DNA from: Myrica gale
Taxonomy: Eukaryota > Streptophyta > Magnoliopsida > Fagales > Myricaceae
Reading direction: 5' to 3'
Length of the DNA stretch: 64,000 bases
NCBI GenBank assembly: GCA_963930655.1
Contig: OZ005619.1
Span: 19,987,752 to 20,051,751, forward strand
Every line of letters begins with the position of its first letter. Within the stretch, counting starts at the first letter, position 1. The notes under the pieces are model-generated. The model did no database searches and was not told where the DNA came from. It saw only the letters and a list, made by a program, of their open reading frames with translations. The translations under genes and the position numbers were made by a program. Below are positions 21,802 to 33,263 of this stretch, in pieces.

Positions 21802-23870
21802 CCAATGTCAAACTCTTAAGGATGATAAGGAATATATATGCAGCCATTGCTACCAGCCAGGTGTACAAAATTCCTTCTGGGTTCTCAGGTTTGATCCTCT
21901 TCACGTATTGCATATATACCTACGGTGAAATGATGTTCCACTCAGACTGACAGGTAGGCCTCAAGTATCTATTTGGCTTTGTATTAATTGTCTCCCCCAG
22001 ATCAGATGCAAAAACCCTATTTAGAGATCCTTCTCACTACCCAAAAAGAACTAGTAATTTGCCCGATTTGCCTATTGCCTGATTCTGTCTAAAATAAAGT
22101 TTTTTTTTGGGATTTGGCAAGTATAATCTCGAGTATTGAATATAAAAACGCAACAAAAGTACACGGAGGTGCGTGGTCAGAATCACCAAGCACGTTTGCT
22201 TCTATTCACGTCTCGCATGCCAAGTTTCGGATGCCATTAAGGTTCCTCGAACAGGAGTTGGCCAGAAATTACAAAACTGATCACAAGCCTGCAGCTTTGT
22301 CTCTCTCGTCAATGCTCATTAAAATCGAGATAAGGCCACGTTCCCGTTCCTACTATTACTGCAGCTCTTCTCCTTGGCGGAACCAAGACCAAAATTCAAG
22401 GGGGTCAAATTTTAAGGGCGAAATGACAAGAATTTTTTTTTCTTTTATAATGAAAACTTTCTTATGACACCAACTAAACTCTCTTCAAGGTTAGAAAAAA
22501 AAATACAGAGCACCTTTCATAGTTGTGCTTGTGACCACATCACAGATTGGTGCTCCATTGCATGTTCAATTCACCGCGTTGTACTTCAACTTCTAAGTGC
22601 ATGTAATACAATTATTCCACATAGCAGAAGTATTAAAGTACCTTATTACGTACAGAGCAGAAACCAAAGACCACAAAAATTAGTCCTATGACACTGCCTG
22701 CAGCTACAGCTGCTAAGAGTCCTGCTTTTGTCACACCACCATTTGTATCCCTCCGAACATGCTGCTAACAACACAGGAAAGAGTTAGCCTTCCTAAGCCC
22801 TCTATATCTAACAAGCAAGACAACTTCCTTTACTTTGCATAAAAACTAATGATGTAAAACATAATCAAAAGCGTGAACTACTACTCATAGGCTGACATAG
22901 CTTGCATTGTTCTGATCATTGGGTTTTAAAAGTGAGATATGAGATATGGTAGGATTGCTTCAAATACACGAGATATTAATAAAGAGAGAACAAATTGTTG
23001 AAAAGCAGATGTTGGTGTAGGCTCGAGCTTTCAAAAGGCTAAAAACAGCAAGTGTGAATGCAATGCTTAATAACTTTGGGAGAAGTGAAGGCTGGACCAA
23101 GTATCACCTCTTGAAATGTAAAAACTAAACTTTCTCCTTAGCTTTTCAGACATCCCTAATTCACACAATTCATCAAATCTCTAATTCACATATCCCTAAT
23201 TCATAAAATTCATCAAAAAATCACAATAATAAAATTACTTACCTTGGCTGAGTGATTCTATCAAAGAGAGAAAGAAAGACAACGTAGGTGATAGCTGATA
23301 GGTCTGTGAAATAGTGTGTGAGAGAGAGAGTAGAGTTTAATAATTAAATTTGTAAAGAGAATTAAATCACAAAATGAGTGGCTGAGTGCCCAGACCTGTG
23401 GCTGTTGAGTGTGCGGCGGTGGCTGGGTGAGATGAGAGTGAGAGGTGAGAAAGACCGGAGTCTTCAGATGCAGAAAATAGAAAGGAGGGGGAGAGGAGGA
23501 AAAGGGGGGACACGGAACGCCAGCGTTTCTGGGTTTTTTTTTAAAAAAAATTCTGCAGAGGGTGAAACGACGTCGTTTCACCCTCTGCTATTTTAAAAAA
23601 AAGCCTAGGCCAAGGGGATCGAGTCCAGACTTTATGTAGAAAACACGTTTGTAGTTGGCCTGGGCCTGGGCCTGAGCCTTATAGGTGTCGGCCTGGGCCA
23701 ACTTATTTAAAAAATAATAATAAAATAAAAAATACCATGTAATTTTTGTTGGGGGGTTGTGTGTGTGTGTGAAGGGTATCGGCCCGCCCTGGTCTTGAAC
23801 CATGCTGCCTCCGTATGATCCTTTGGATCAGTTACGAGGCTTCTTCTTTTATGTTCTGGAAGAAGCTCAT
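21802..23870. other. Intergenic region with no complete gene
   Basis: Apart from the possible orphan exon at 22642-22761 I recognise no gene. A GA/CT-rich tract with a CAAG|GTAAGT donor on the minus strand near 23243 could be an untranslated first exon of something. GTGAAACGACGTCGTTTCAC near 23560 is a perfect 20-base palindrome. Confidence 0.35.
22642..22761 (-). CDS. Possible orphan exon encoding a membrane span
   Basis: A 120-base frame bounded by an acceptor (TTGTTAGCAG) and a donor (AAG|GTACTT), phase 0 on both sides. It encodes 40 residues including a strongly hydrophobic stretch (LLAAVAAGSVIGLIFVVFGF) flanked by HVRRDTNGG and CSVRNK. A following exon reading EKSCSNSRNG... may start near 22377. 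I could not find upstream exons or a start codon. It could be a fragment of a membrane-protein gene, a decayed gene or coincidence. Confidence 0.3.
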
Positions 23871-24395
23871 CCGTTCTATCGTGGAAACTTTCATTCATTC
23901 AGGGAGCAAATTATGGAATGAAACGTGAATTAGCCTACTGCTGCCAAGGTATCACAACATTCCACCAGGTTCAACTTGAGAAATATGCCTCTGAATGTGA
24001 GTGTGTAACGTGAAACTGTGTGGGTATGAGAAAAAGAGAGAAAGGGGAGCTTCACACATGCTATAACATGTGTAAGATATTCTTTGAACATCTAAAATTT
24101 GAATTTGGGGTGATTATAAATTAATTCTAATTAGGATATTAGTAATGGAGATTTAATTGGAGCTCCACACTTGTTATAACATGCCATTGAGGCTAACCGG
24201 GAGATCTCTATAATTTCGATCCCTTGCTTTACCAACACTAAGGCGGTCAAGGTGGTAGGCTCAAGGACTCTGGAAGTTCACTAAGACTTGCAATAGCAAA
24301 AGGTAACAAAATAAGTGGCTGCAATATATTGGCAACAGTAGTTGTGGAAGAAAGGCTTGCTTATTGCCTGCAGAGCTTAGAGGAGGACTGCAAAA
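23870..24395 (+). repeat. Left arm of a 0.5 kb inverted duplication
   Basis: This segment matches the reverse complement of 26950-27500 closely over its whole length. Shared phrases in order include GGAGCAAATTATGGAATGAAACxTGA, GAGAAATATGCCTCTGAATGTGA, TGGAGCTCCACACTTGTTATxACATGCCATTGAGGCTAAC and CAATATATTGGCAACAGTAGTTGTGGAAGAAAGGCTTGCTTATT (shown here in parts). No coding content was recognised. The arms are separated by about 2.55 kb. Confidence 0.75.
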
Positions 24396-24439
24396 TTAAG
24401 CACCATGAATAGGATTAGCGAGAAACGAGTCTAACAACT

Positions 24440-24992
24440 TTTGAGATATGAACCCACAATTCCTCCCGGAGCAGTCGAGGCTTGTTCGGTAAGAATGGAA
24501 TGTCCTGAGAGAAGAAAAAGGTGAAAATGAAGAGGGAAGATAAATAGTAACAAGAGACAAGAGATTTTAAGTGGTTCGGTCTAGAAGACCTACATCTACT
24601 GTGAAAGCCCTCTATGGCTGTATTTTGTATTATGAGTCCATACAGATTACAATTGAAGATCTCTATTTATAGAGATAATACAAAGCATAATAGAAGAATA
24701 TCCTATATTTAAATTTGAATCTCTACATTTGAATTTGAATTTGAATCTTCATAACAATATCAAAAATTTGATATTGTGATAATCATAATATCATATCAAA
24801 TCTTTAAGATTTGATTATGATATTATTTCTAACACTGAGAAGGGTTTAGTACAGGAGCTCATGGGGGAGTCTATTGTTAGGTCCCCTAAGGATACACTTC
24901 CATGCACGTTGCCTCCTCCTTATGATCTTCCAGATCTCGAAACCCTTGTCCTAAGAAGGTACAATGAGGATACCTGGGATCCGGCAGAATGA
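24440..24992 (+). pseudogene. GT90 exon-6 fragment, split by an LTR
   Basis: 24440-24505 reads LLRYEPTIPPGAVEACS and 24835-24992 reads PPPYDLPDLETLVLRRYNED up to a TGA at 24990-24992. Both match the last exon of the GT90 gene at 17.6 kb, which is on the other strand. The two halves are separated by a retroelement LTR flanked by CTGAGA repeats. No other GT90 exon is found nearby, so this is a partial, non-functional copy. Confidence 0.85.
24506..24834 (-). mobile_element. Solo LTR of the TRIM-like family, inserted in the GT90 pseudo-exon
   Basis: About 330 bases flanked by CTGAGA on both sides. It shares GTGGTTCGGTCTAGAAGACC and the terminal ATTATTTCTAACA with the LTRs of the complete TRIM at 33264-34224. 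A minus-strand TATAAATAGAG motif near 24670 indicates its direction. The left boundary is uncertain by a few bases because the target duplication overlaps the expected LTR end. Confidence 0.75.
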
Positions 24993-25534
24993 TCCGGAGA
25001 AAGAAAATAATGAGGCTTTTCATCTGTTTGTGTTCGTTTTCAAGCGTAAAGTATTTAGTGCAATCTCGAGACTACTTTTAGCTACCACTTCAATTGATCT
25101 CTAGTACTACGAAGGATCGCCCAATGGGGTAATCTTCACCATTAGTTTACCAATCAAGTAATCCTTTTTCGGTCAAAGGTAAACGTTTTTCGAGTCTCTG
25201 TAATTTATTTTCCGCGGTCTGGAAACGGCCTTTTCCAAACTTAATGGAATCTGTTTTCAGTCGACAGCAAAAAAATTCTGGATTATGAAATATATTTTCT
25301 GTCAACAGTAAAAGTTTTTCAAATATGCTCACATCGAAATATAGTTCTTAATTTAAAGTCGAATCAAAGTGAATGCGATATTTATTTGTTTCAAGTTTAG
25401 TACCAATTTCCCACCTTAGGTATAATCCAATTCATGGATTTCCAAACGGCAGAATATACTATGCAAGAGGATCTAAGGATGGATCATGGACTATGATACA
25501 ACTACATGCAGTTTCATTTCGGGAACGGATTCCC

Positions 25535-25822
25535 TCATAAGGGGGAATTTCCGAAGGTGTCAAAGGGACTGCTTGTATCCTTACTTGCAGGAAATGGACC
25601 GAGACCACCATCTCTTGGGCTGCTTGTAGCTTCTGTGGCAATACTTTCCTCTGTACCACTGTAAGAGTCATGGTTGGTTCTGCTGTGTACTCCACTTGGA
25701 AGGAAAGTAACTTTAGATTGCACAATGGAAGATCTAGGACGCTGGTTCATGTTTTGGCTGAGATGTTGTTTGCTGTCAAAACCCGAATCAACCTTTTTCC
25801 ACAAATTCTCTGCCTCTCCCAT
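25535..25822 (-). CDS. Hypothetical 95-codon frame, possible C-terminal exon
   Basis: The frame (begins MGEAENLWKKVDSG, ends FDTFGNSPL, TGA) is serine- and threonine-rich with no hydrophobic segment. An AG acceptor after a pyrimidine tract (CTTTCTACTAG) lies just upstream of its ATG, so it may be an exon rather than a stand-alone gene. I do not recognise the family. It lies inside the spacer of the 24-27 kb inverted duplication, an area of broken copies, so it may well be debris. Confidence 0.25.
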   Translation of the reverse strand: MGEAENLWKKVDSGFDSKQHLSQNMNQRPRSSIVQSKVTFLPSGVHSRTNHDSYSGTEESIATEATSSPRDGGLGPFPASKDTSSPFDTFGNSPL

Positions 25823-26021
25823 CGTGCTCTAGTAGAAAGTTGGTGATTCTTTGATAATGCCATGGTTTGGTTATGAGTTGTTGTATCCATCTCAACTGAG
25901 TTACTGCTCTTCTTTTGTTGGGCTGTTTGATGTATTTTTGAGCTGGGTCTGTAGTCCCCTGCTCGTGTTCTGTTTTATGTCCCCTACTCTCTATATTTTT
26001 TTCATTTCTGAAAATCCTTAC

Positions 26022-26023
<2 letters not shown>

Positions 26024-26078
<55 letters not shown>
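26024..26078. repeat. (TA)n microsatellite
   Basis: About 27 uninterrupted TA units. The long tyrosine/isoleucine-repeat frames on both strands across this point are artefacts of the repeat. Confidence 0.95.
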
Positions 26079-26080
<2 letters not shown>

Positions 26081-26081
<1 letters not shown>

Positions 26082-26132
26082 GGACATTTTCAAACTATAT
26101 ATAATATATATATGAAGTTTGAAAATGTCCTT
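26081..26132. repeat. Short perfect inverted repeat (16-base stem)
   Basis: AGGACATTTTCAAACT is followed by about 20 bases of AT repeat and the exact complement AGTTTGAAAATGTCCT. It abuts the TA microsatellite. It could form a hairpin in RNA or DNA, or be the relic of a tiny MITE. Confidence 0.7.
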
Positions 26133-26949
26133 TAAATTTATTGGTTTTGTTATCTTTCGTACCTTTTATAAGTATTAAAACCTACTCAATTATCCTTGTT
26201 CAAACAAATAGATAACTACTTTACTCGAGAGTCGAGGGTCAAAGGGCATGGCTGAAGCCGGCATTTGCTGAACCGACACGGTCACGAAAGTGACGCTCAG
26301 TATAATACTCCTTAAATCTGCGATGGAAATCTCCATGACACCTGCAGCCTTGCAGGTCATAGTGGTCACTAAGAACAACAATTTTGTCATAGAGCAGAAC
26401 AACCTATTTTGTCTCTGCATCCAACTTTAGATAGAACCATAATACGTCATGTCGTTACACTTCAATCTCAGATAACCAAACAACAGATTACAGAGAAGTT
26501 CTCCAAAGAAAGTAACAAATAATGGATTTGGTTTAAAACTTCAAACTTGAAAACCAAGTTCTAGTTTATCGAGTGTAAAGAAGACAAGGACCAACTAAAC
26601 CACATCCAAACATCCTTATGAACTTATATAGCTGAGTTCTTGGGACTTCCCAAAAATTTGTATTTAGAAGGGTCCGTAGTTATCCGAAAAATTATGATAA
26701 AAATATGAAGAATTTGGGGAGATTATCGTTCGTTAATTATAAATGGAGATGGTAGGTCGAGATTGAATTGTTTTTGCAGGGGAGGTGGATCAGGTGGTAG
26801 ATGGGAGAAGGGGCGGCGGCGGTGGTAGGTGGGAGAATGTTTTAAATGTTCTTAATAAGGGGTCCCAGACAATCAGGGACTAGAGGAGGGGCCTGCACCA
26901 ATAGATCATGAACGAACGTTCAACCCTTTGACATTGATTAATGTACCAG

Positions 26950-27318
26950 AAGAGGCTGAGAATTGCAGCCCTCCTCTAAGCTCTAAGCTCTGCAAGAAAT
27001 AAGCAAGCCTTTCTTCCACAACTACTGTTGCCAATATATTGCAGCCCCTCGTTTTGTTGCCTTTTGCTATAGCAAGTCTTAGTGGACTTCCAGAGTCCTT
27101 GAGCCTACTGCAGCTTGACCACCGTAGTGTTGGTAAAGCAAGGGATCGAAATTATAGAGAGCTGCCCGTTAGCCTCAATGGCATGTCATAACAAGTGTGG
27201 AGCTCCAATTAAATCTCCATTACTAATATCCTTATTAGAGTAAATTTATAATCACCCCCAAATTCACATTTTAGATGTTGAAAGAATATCTTACACATGT
27301 TATAGCATGTGTGAAACT

Positions 27319-27362
<44 letters not shown>

Positions 27363-27505
27363 ACCCACACACAGTTTCACGTTACACGCTCACATTCAGA
27401 GGCATATTTCTCAAGTTGGACCTGGTGGAAGTTGTGATTCCTTGACTGCAGTAGGCTAAGTCATGTTTCATTCCATAATTTGCTCCCTGATTGAATGCAA
27501 GTTTC
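26950..27505 (-). repeat. Right arm of the inverted duplication
   Basis: This is the inverse copy of 23870-24395. It differs mainly by a C-run plus (CT)n expansion at 27320-27361, which the left arm shows only as a short GA-rich segment. Immediately outside the arm (27505-27600) a roughly 60-base unit containing AGAAGxAGACTGxGAGTCTTG is present twice in tandem. Confidence 0.75.
27320..27361. repeat. C-run and (CT)n microsatellite
   Basis: A run of ten C's passes into about 15 CT units. Confidence 0.95.
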
Positions 27506-28261
27506 CACAATAGAAGAAGACTGCGAGTCTTGTACCCATGTGGGGAGTCTAGGCTGGACCCCATTCCACAGTAGAAGGAGACTGAGAGTCTTGGTCCAAG
27601 TGGAGAACAAAACAGGGGAGTGTGGGCAGGACAACCCCAGTGAGAGTGTTACTGGTTTCTTAGCCCCTGAATTATCCCCCAATACGGCAGATTGAACACT
27701 AGCAAATTTATCTCTTTCATTGTTAAGTTTGCCACTAATTGGAGGTAGAGGGCCAGAGTTGCCCCATGCATGCACAAGAGAACAATGTTCACAATTACTT
27801 TGCAATGATGAACTCTTAACCCAGTCGCTATCTTAGACCTATTGGGCCGATTTCTCTCCCCAATGCCATTCTTCAGCTGATTTAGAGGTCATATGTCAAT
27901 TCCCACTGGTCCATAATTGGTTGCTTGAAACTGATCCAATATTGGGTATGCACTGAAGGTGCTTGTGACTCAGGAGCTGAGCTGCCTTTAATTATCTGAA
28001 TTCAAACGAGATAAAGCTGAATTATTTGCTGCTAAAATTATATTAAAGAAGTTGGACGTTCCTGGGTCACAAAGCCTCAAAGAAAGTATAATTGTCACGA
28101 GCACCTTCAGTGCACTGGCAATTACTGTTGGACTGCTACCATCATTCACTTTGGAGAATGATTGGGTCATACCCCAGCAACTTGTTTAGAGTGATTTCCA
28201 CCCAACTTTCACTAAGGAGCTAATAGAATAAAAAACAAGTAGCACATCTAACCTCACTATC
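27506..28261. other. Intergenic stretch downstream of TAD1
   Basis: It holds the tandem 60-base duplication near 27505-27600. GCACTGAAGGTGCT near 27951 occurs again inverted near 28100, giving a weak inverted repeat. The frames here (27461-27805 and 27988-28170, both minus) have no recognisable domain. The part nearest 28262 is the TAD1 3' untranslated region. Confidence 0.4.
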
Positions 28262-31200
28262 TTAAATGGAGAAGGCCTCATAGTCAACCGGTTTCAATAG
28301 CCAATTGCTAAAAGGAAAACTTCTTTTAAATGTGTTTGAAGTCAAGTGGTATCCTCGAGCCCTCTCCTGCAAAGGAATTATGACAACCCGTTACAACACG
28401 ATGAGATAGGCAGCAGTTGCTACAAGCCTGAAATCCATTTCCCATCTTTCAGAAGCAGAAAAACAATAATTGCCAAACCACCAGCACTTTTGATGTTTTT
28501 TAGAGCCAACATTAAATCAACCACTGTCTGCAGATCAATACCCAAAAAATTCATATATTACCTTGAGCGCTCGATAAGAAATCCCACTGGCTGGGTATCT
28601 GGTTGGGCATTCATTTTCTATTGACAAGAAAATCTCCAGTAATCGCTTTCTGCGCAGTGATAATGATAATGGTGATTTCACTGATTTAAACCTTCTATAG
28701 GTGAATTTTTCCAAGCATATTCATCAGCTTACTTGCATAGAAGGGACTCTGTAGATGGATAAAGTGCACCTTTGGCAGAGGAGCCTTGCTTTCTTCCAGT
28801 GGTTCCAAGAATGACTTCATGCAAGCCAGACTTATTCCAACATATTGAATACCTGGCAATAAAAGCACACAGAAACATGTAACAACCAAACAGTTACTGA
28901 GCAAAGTGTACAACTACAACTGGTCAAATTTAATTGAACTACCCGCATGTTAAGGTGCTCAAAGCTGTCTCAGAATGCTGAAATTCCTTTGGTGGTATTG
29001 GGGCAGCCCAGAACAGTGGCTGTTATTCAGATTAAGACTAATGTTGTCATGAACCTGCTTAGTTTCCAGATTAAAAAGATAGTACAAACTTTACAAACCT
29101 GGTTCACACGAAAGGGACTCATTATCTCAATTGACAATGGTTGGATTCGCTCATATAAAGCTTTATTCAAGCAATCCTCTAAGAGAAACTTTTCGGGGTT
29201 GCTAGGGTACTCTCCAACAGTAATAGAAGAAAGGTAAACAGTTTGAAGAAAGAAGGAAAGCAGAGCTCCTGAAATAAGAAAACAAAAGATCTTTACATTT
29301 GATTCGAATTGGCTAACAGTTTATAAGATCCTGTGAGTAAAGTGATGACATTTCTTCCCCAAGTTTCTCTCCACCAGAAGAATAGAAATAGAAAGAACAC
29401 GCAAGCATGTATGCAAGTCTAATGCAGCTCTACAGTTAGCATGTCTTAAGTTCCGCACGTATGCACACATCGGCTACACAATTTCAAATATTGAAACGAT
29501 AAGGATACAAGGAAGTACAATTAAAAGAAGAAATTGGTATCCATATGATATGAGTATGCTTACAGAGAGAGAATAACTATCTAGGCTTGAACCTTTTATT
29601 ACAGTTTGCTATTAAATGACATACCTTGTACACCCACAACATTCCAACGGGCTATCTTGTCAGAGCAGCTAACTGACAAAGTGGTATCACCACGACCAGG
29701 CTTTCTCTGAACCGAACCGATGGGTTGTGAAGCATCACCTGAAAAGGAATCCACTTATAAAAAAGAGAGTAATAAACTGGTTTCTCAGAAAGATGACGGA
29801 ACTGTCACTTATTTGTCATAGAAGTGACTTAAAAAAAATAAGAAAAAGAAGCAAGACACATGAAGGCAAACAAGGAAACCAAGTGATTTGACTAATTGAT
29901 ACTTGCATGAGTCAGTGATCTTAACATGGGAAAATAAAGGGTAGAACAAAGTTATATTCAGCGGACACTGTAACTCAAAGTTTGTCTTTACCCTCTGTCG
30001 TAAATAGTTGGTTTCTCATCAGATTATAAAACAAAAGTCCCAATATTACAAATTTACCACAAATGTGGGGAGTCATCACTCATACTATTGCACTTGAATT
30101 AACATAAAAAGTTGTAAATTGAGTTTCAAAATGGCAGTCTTAAGCATGATTAGAATCTGTATGACTACATATAACTGTCATACGTTAATCCACAATGAAA
30201 TTGTTAGAACATGAAAGAAGCAGCAGCCAGGAATCAGCTAAGACTAGACGTGAGTATGCTGAATAACTCAAATAAAGAACATGGCATCTAAGTAATTTAG
30301 GAAGTGGAGGAGGGCGAGGATAAGAAAGAATGGGCAAAACAACTAAATACTAGGGGTTACCATTATTCTTTACCGAAACCTCCCCAGGTTCGCTCGTGGA
30401 GTTGTTAAGGTTGCCCATATATGATAGTGAATCTATTTCTCTTGACAGTTTACTTTTTAGAGAAGACAGTGGAGAACTGAGCAAAGCATCCCCACCTACA
30501 GGAAACAAGAGAATGATGCTCTAACCACAATGGAAGTGTGTCCAGGTTTAGTAAATTCTATAAACAAATAGAGAAAGAGAAGCACGGCACAAAGAATTAC
30601 ATGGTAATTGTGATATGTATAGATGCAATTGCCAACCCGATTTCATCGTGTATTTTCCTTGGCCAGGACTATCAGGGTCTAATTGAAAACGCAAGTCGTT
30701 GATATCACCACCAAGCAACTTGTTGCTACTATCAACATGCTTTTGCTGATTATTAAAATGAGTAAGGTATTGAATCTGTGCATAGAAGTACCTGGGGCCA
30801 AGGAATAAAAACAAAATCCTTAAAACACCAATAAATTATCAGCTTTACTTACAATACAACCTCCAGACTATAGTGTAATAGACTAATAGTGTCCTGCTAT
30901 ATAATGAAAACTCAAACCAGAGAGATCCCAAATGATGAAAAGTTCAGTAGACAGTTGAGATATACAAGAAGCATAATTCTATAACAATCTCCCATTCTTC
31001 GAGAAATACACAAACAGAAATACCGTACTACCAATTCGCAAAATATAAAGCACCAATAGAATCAAAGTAAGTGCCGGAAAAAAACCTCAGTAACGCTCTC
31101 CGTGCAATAATCTCAGCGTGCGAATCATTGACGAGGTCGCCGCGCGGGCTCAAGAGAGAGCGCCCGATACACTTGGTCCCAGTTCCCAATGCCACTACTT

Positions 31201-31443
31201 CCAGTTCTGGAAATGCCGAAGAAACAAGAAAAAACATAAATTTGAAAAAATTACGGGAAGCTGACTTAGTGGTAGACTGGTAGTTGGCAATTGAGAAACG
31301 GGGAGACCTTGAGAAGGAGAGGAGACGAGAAAAGCAGCTAAGACCGTGACTTCGCGGCCCTGAGGTTTTCCTTTCTTTGGGAGAGAATTGTAGAGAGAGA
31401 ACACCTTCTCTGAGACTCTCTCACCCCAACTCGCCTCTGCCAT
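28262..31443 (-). CDS. TAD1: tRNA-specific adenosine deaminase TAD1/ADAT1, 10 exons, 418 aa
   Basis: Exons on the minus strand: 31308-31443, 31086-31206, 30601-30791, 30361-30495, 29625-29738, 29099-29268, 28943-29019, 28733-28852, 28562-28649, 28262-28366. All ends are GT-AG, phases agree and the total is 419 codons with stop. Catalytic residues of the adenosine deaminase fold are present: H75-A-E77 (zinc ligand and proton shuttle) in [14 protein letters not shown]150 in PCGDA; C219 in [15 protein letters not shown]. Other family blocks are CIPP-like [27 protein letters not shown] and a C-terminal [13 protein letters not shown]. Known role: deaminates A37 to inosine in tRNA-Ala. I chose MAEASWGER as the start; an upstream in-frame ATG at 31491 would add 16 residues. 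Two donors are weak (GTCTCC, GTTTTT). Confidence 0.96.
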
Positions 31444-31699
31444 GCCTCTGACAGTGATCAATCTGTGTGTCAGAGTAACCGGGCTAGTCAATGTGCGAGA
31501 CGGGGCTATAAGATCTTCATTTTGGGCGGAGGATAAAGGCCTATTTTATCGAGCCCGTTGGATCCCGCCTCAGGCCGCAGCCCAACCTAAGGGGGAAAAA
31601 ACCCCCTCCTAATCGTGTGAACATCTCAGGGGGAGAAAAACTTGTTGAAAATATAGTAGTATGATATATTTGTTTGATTTTATGCTTCTATATTAGGAA

Positions 31700-32425
31700 A
31701 GTGATGTATCCAAGCGTTATCAGCCACGCAGATTTCTCCATATTGCTGAGGATGGGCAGCAGGTTTTCCCTTTCAACGCGGACCTTGTTTTTTATACTAT
31801 TTAGTTATTAAGGAATAAGGTAATTCACCAGGGTGTGGTTATTAATGTCTCGACAATTATTCGGATGGTTCATCGGCATTTTGTGAAATATGTTCATGTG
31901 TGGCGTGTCTCAGCAACTTCTCGATGTATTAGTTGGCATCCCCTTTTGTGTGGACGGTTCAAGTGCAACATTGATGTTGCTTTTACAAGGTCAAGTGGTT
32001 ATTTTGGCCACTGTTTTCAGAGACTCGGGAGGCTATCCATGTCATTTGTATACAAAAGCAATTCTCAAGCATCAATTCCCTTTTTAGGGAATCTTCTGCG
32101 CTTGTTTAAACTATTAATATTGTTGTCTCGATGAACTGGTTTGATGTTGATTTTGAGACTGATTGTCAATCCTTGTGTGACTTGGTGCTAGATTCTGAGT
32201 TACTCTCTAGTCTTATTTTATCACATGAGATTTGTGTTCTTTGAGACTTATTCTCTCAGTATGTTGACTACTCCCTGGGATGATTTATTCACTCTATTAA
32301 TCGGTTCGCTCATTTTGTTGCCCAATAGGCGTTTTTTGCTTCTACTTTTGGTTCTCTTAGTTATGCTTTGTTACCTGAATATGTGTTAAAGGAGGCTCGT
32401 GTTTTGAGCTCTTTTCCTTAAGCTT
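31700..32425 (+). pseudogene. Degenerate RNase H-like domain of a retroelement
   Basis: Translation in shifting frames gives WHPLLCGRFKCNIDVAF, then VFRDSGGYPCHLYTKAI, and near the end INRFAHFVAQ and LPEYVLKEARVLSSFP. This is the order of the RNase H-like (RVT_3) domain of plant LINE-type sequences. Several frameshifts and stops show that it is dead. Confidence 0.65.
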
Positions 32426-33263
32426 TTTTCTGTAAGGTATGCTAAGAAAAAACAAAAAAAAAATGTATATAAGCGTTAAATCATCAATCTCCTACTCATA
32501 CCCAATTTTTCTCTCAAACTACAGTTTAAGAAAGAATAAAAAAAAGCTTGCAATTATTTTATTAAGTTATGAAATATATACTTTAAATATATTAATAAAT
32601 TAGATTTATTAGAGATTCAAATCTCCACAATTCCATGGATTCACTTAGGATAAATCCCATCATTTTATTATTTATTATTTTTAAATATGATATATTCGTG
32701 AGCTTAGAATAAACCCTCTCAATAAAATTAAGATTCTTGATATTTTTTACTTGAATTACATTATATAATTTTGAATCATATAATTCAAAAAACATATACA
32801 TAATAAATAAAATCTACGCATCAAATATTGCACCTATAAAATTTCCGAACATAATCATGCAAGTGCGGGCAGGCCGGTTTTGCGACCAGAATCCCCTGCA
32901 ATCCGGCTGCCAGAATTGCTGCTGCAGGCGATCGGGATCCCGGTTTTGTGGATAAGTCAAAACGCTTCAGTCTCGTCGAAAGGAAATCTTTTAAAAGCCG
33001 ATTAGAGATGGGAGACGACGTGGTACGCAGCATGCCGACAGTCGACATGGAATAGCCTCTCATTAACGTTCCCCACACCGACATCGTTGGCCCCTCATGC
33101 ACATCCGACACGGCTTTACACCCGCTTTTGCTGTCGGCATGGGAAGAACCTCAACACGCTCCAAGCAGTCCCACCGTCCTCTCAAGTCGTACATCGAATG
33201 GCCATCGTCGGATGAAGCAGCCAGCTGCGCGCACCAAGCAATTCCACATCCTCAATAAACTTC
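32426..33263. other. AT-rich then GC-mixed intergenic stretch, nothing recognised
   Basis: No termini or genes identified. The 96-codon minus-strand frame at 32821-33111 has no recognisable features. Confidence 0.35.

Noticed and set aside
25788-26135. Frames rich in Tyr-Ile repeats on both strands
   Set aside because: They are translations of the (TA)n microsatellite.
28346-28624. Plus-strand frame across the TAD1 3' exons
   Set aside because: Antisense of TAD1 exons 9-10 and the intron between them.
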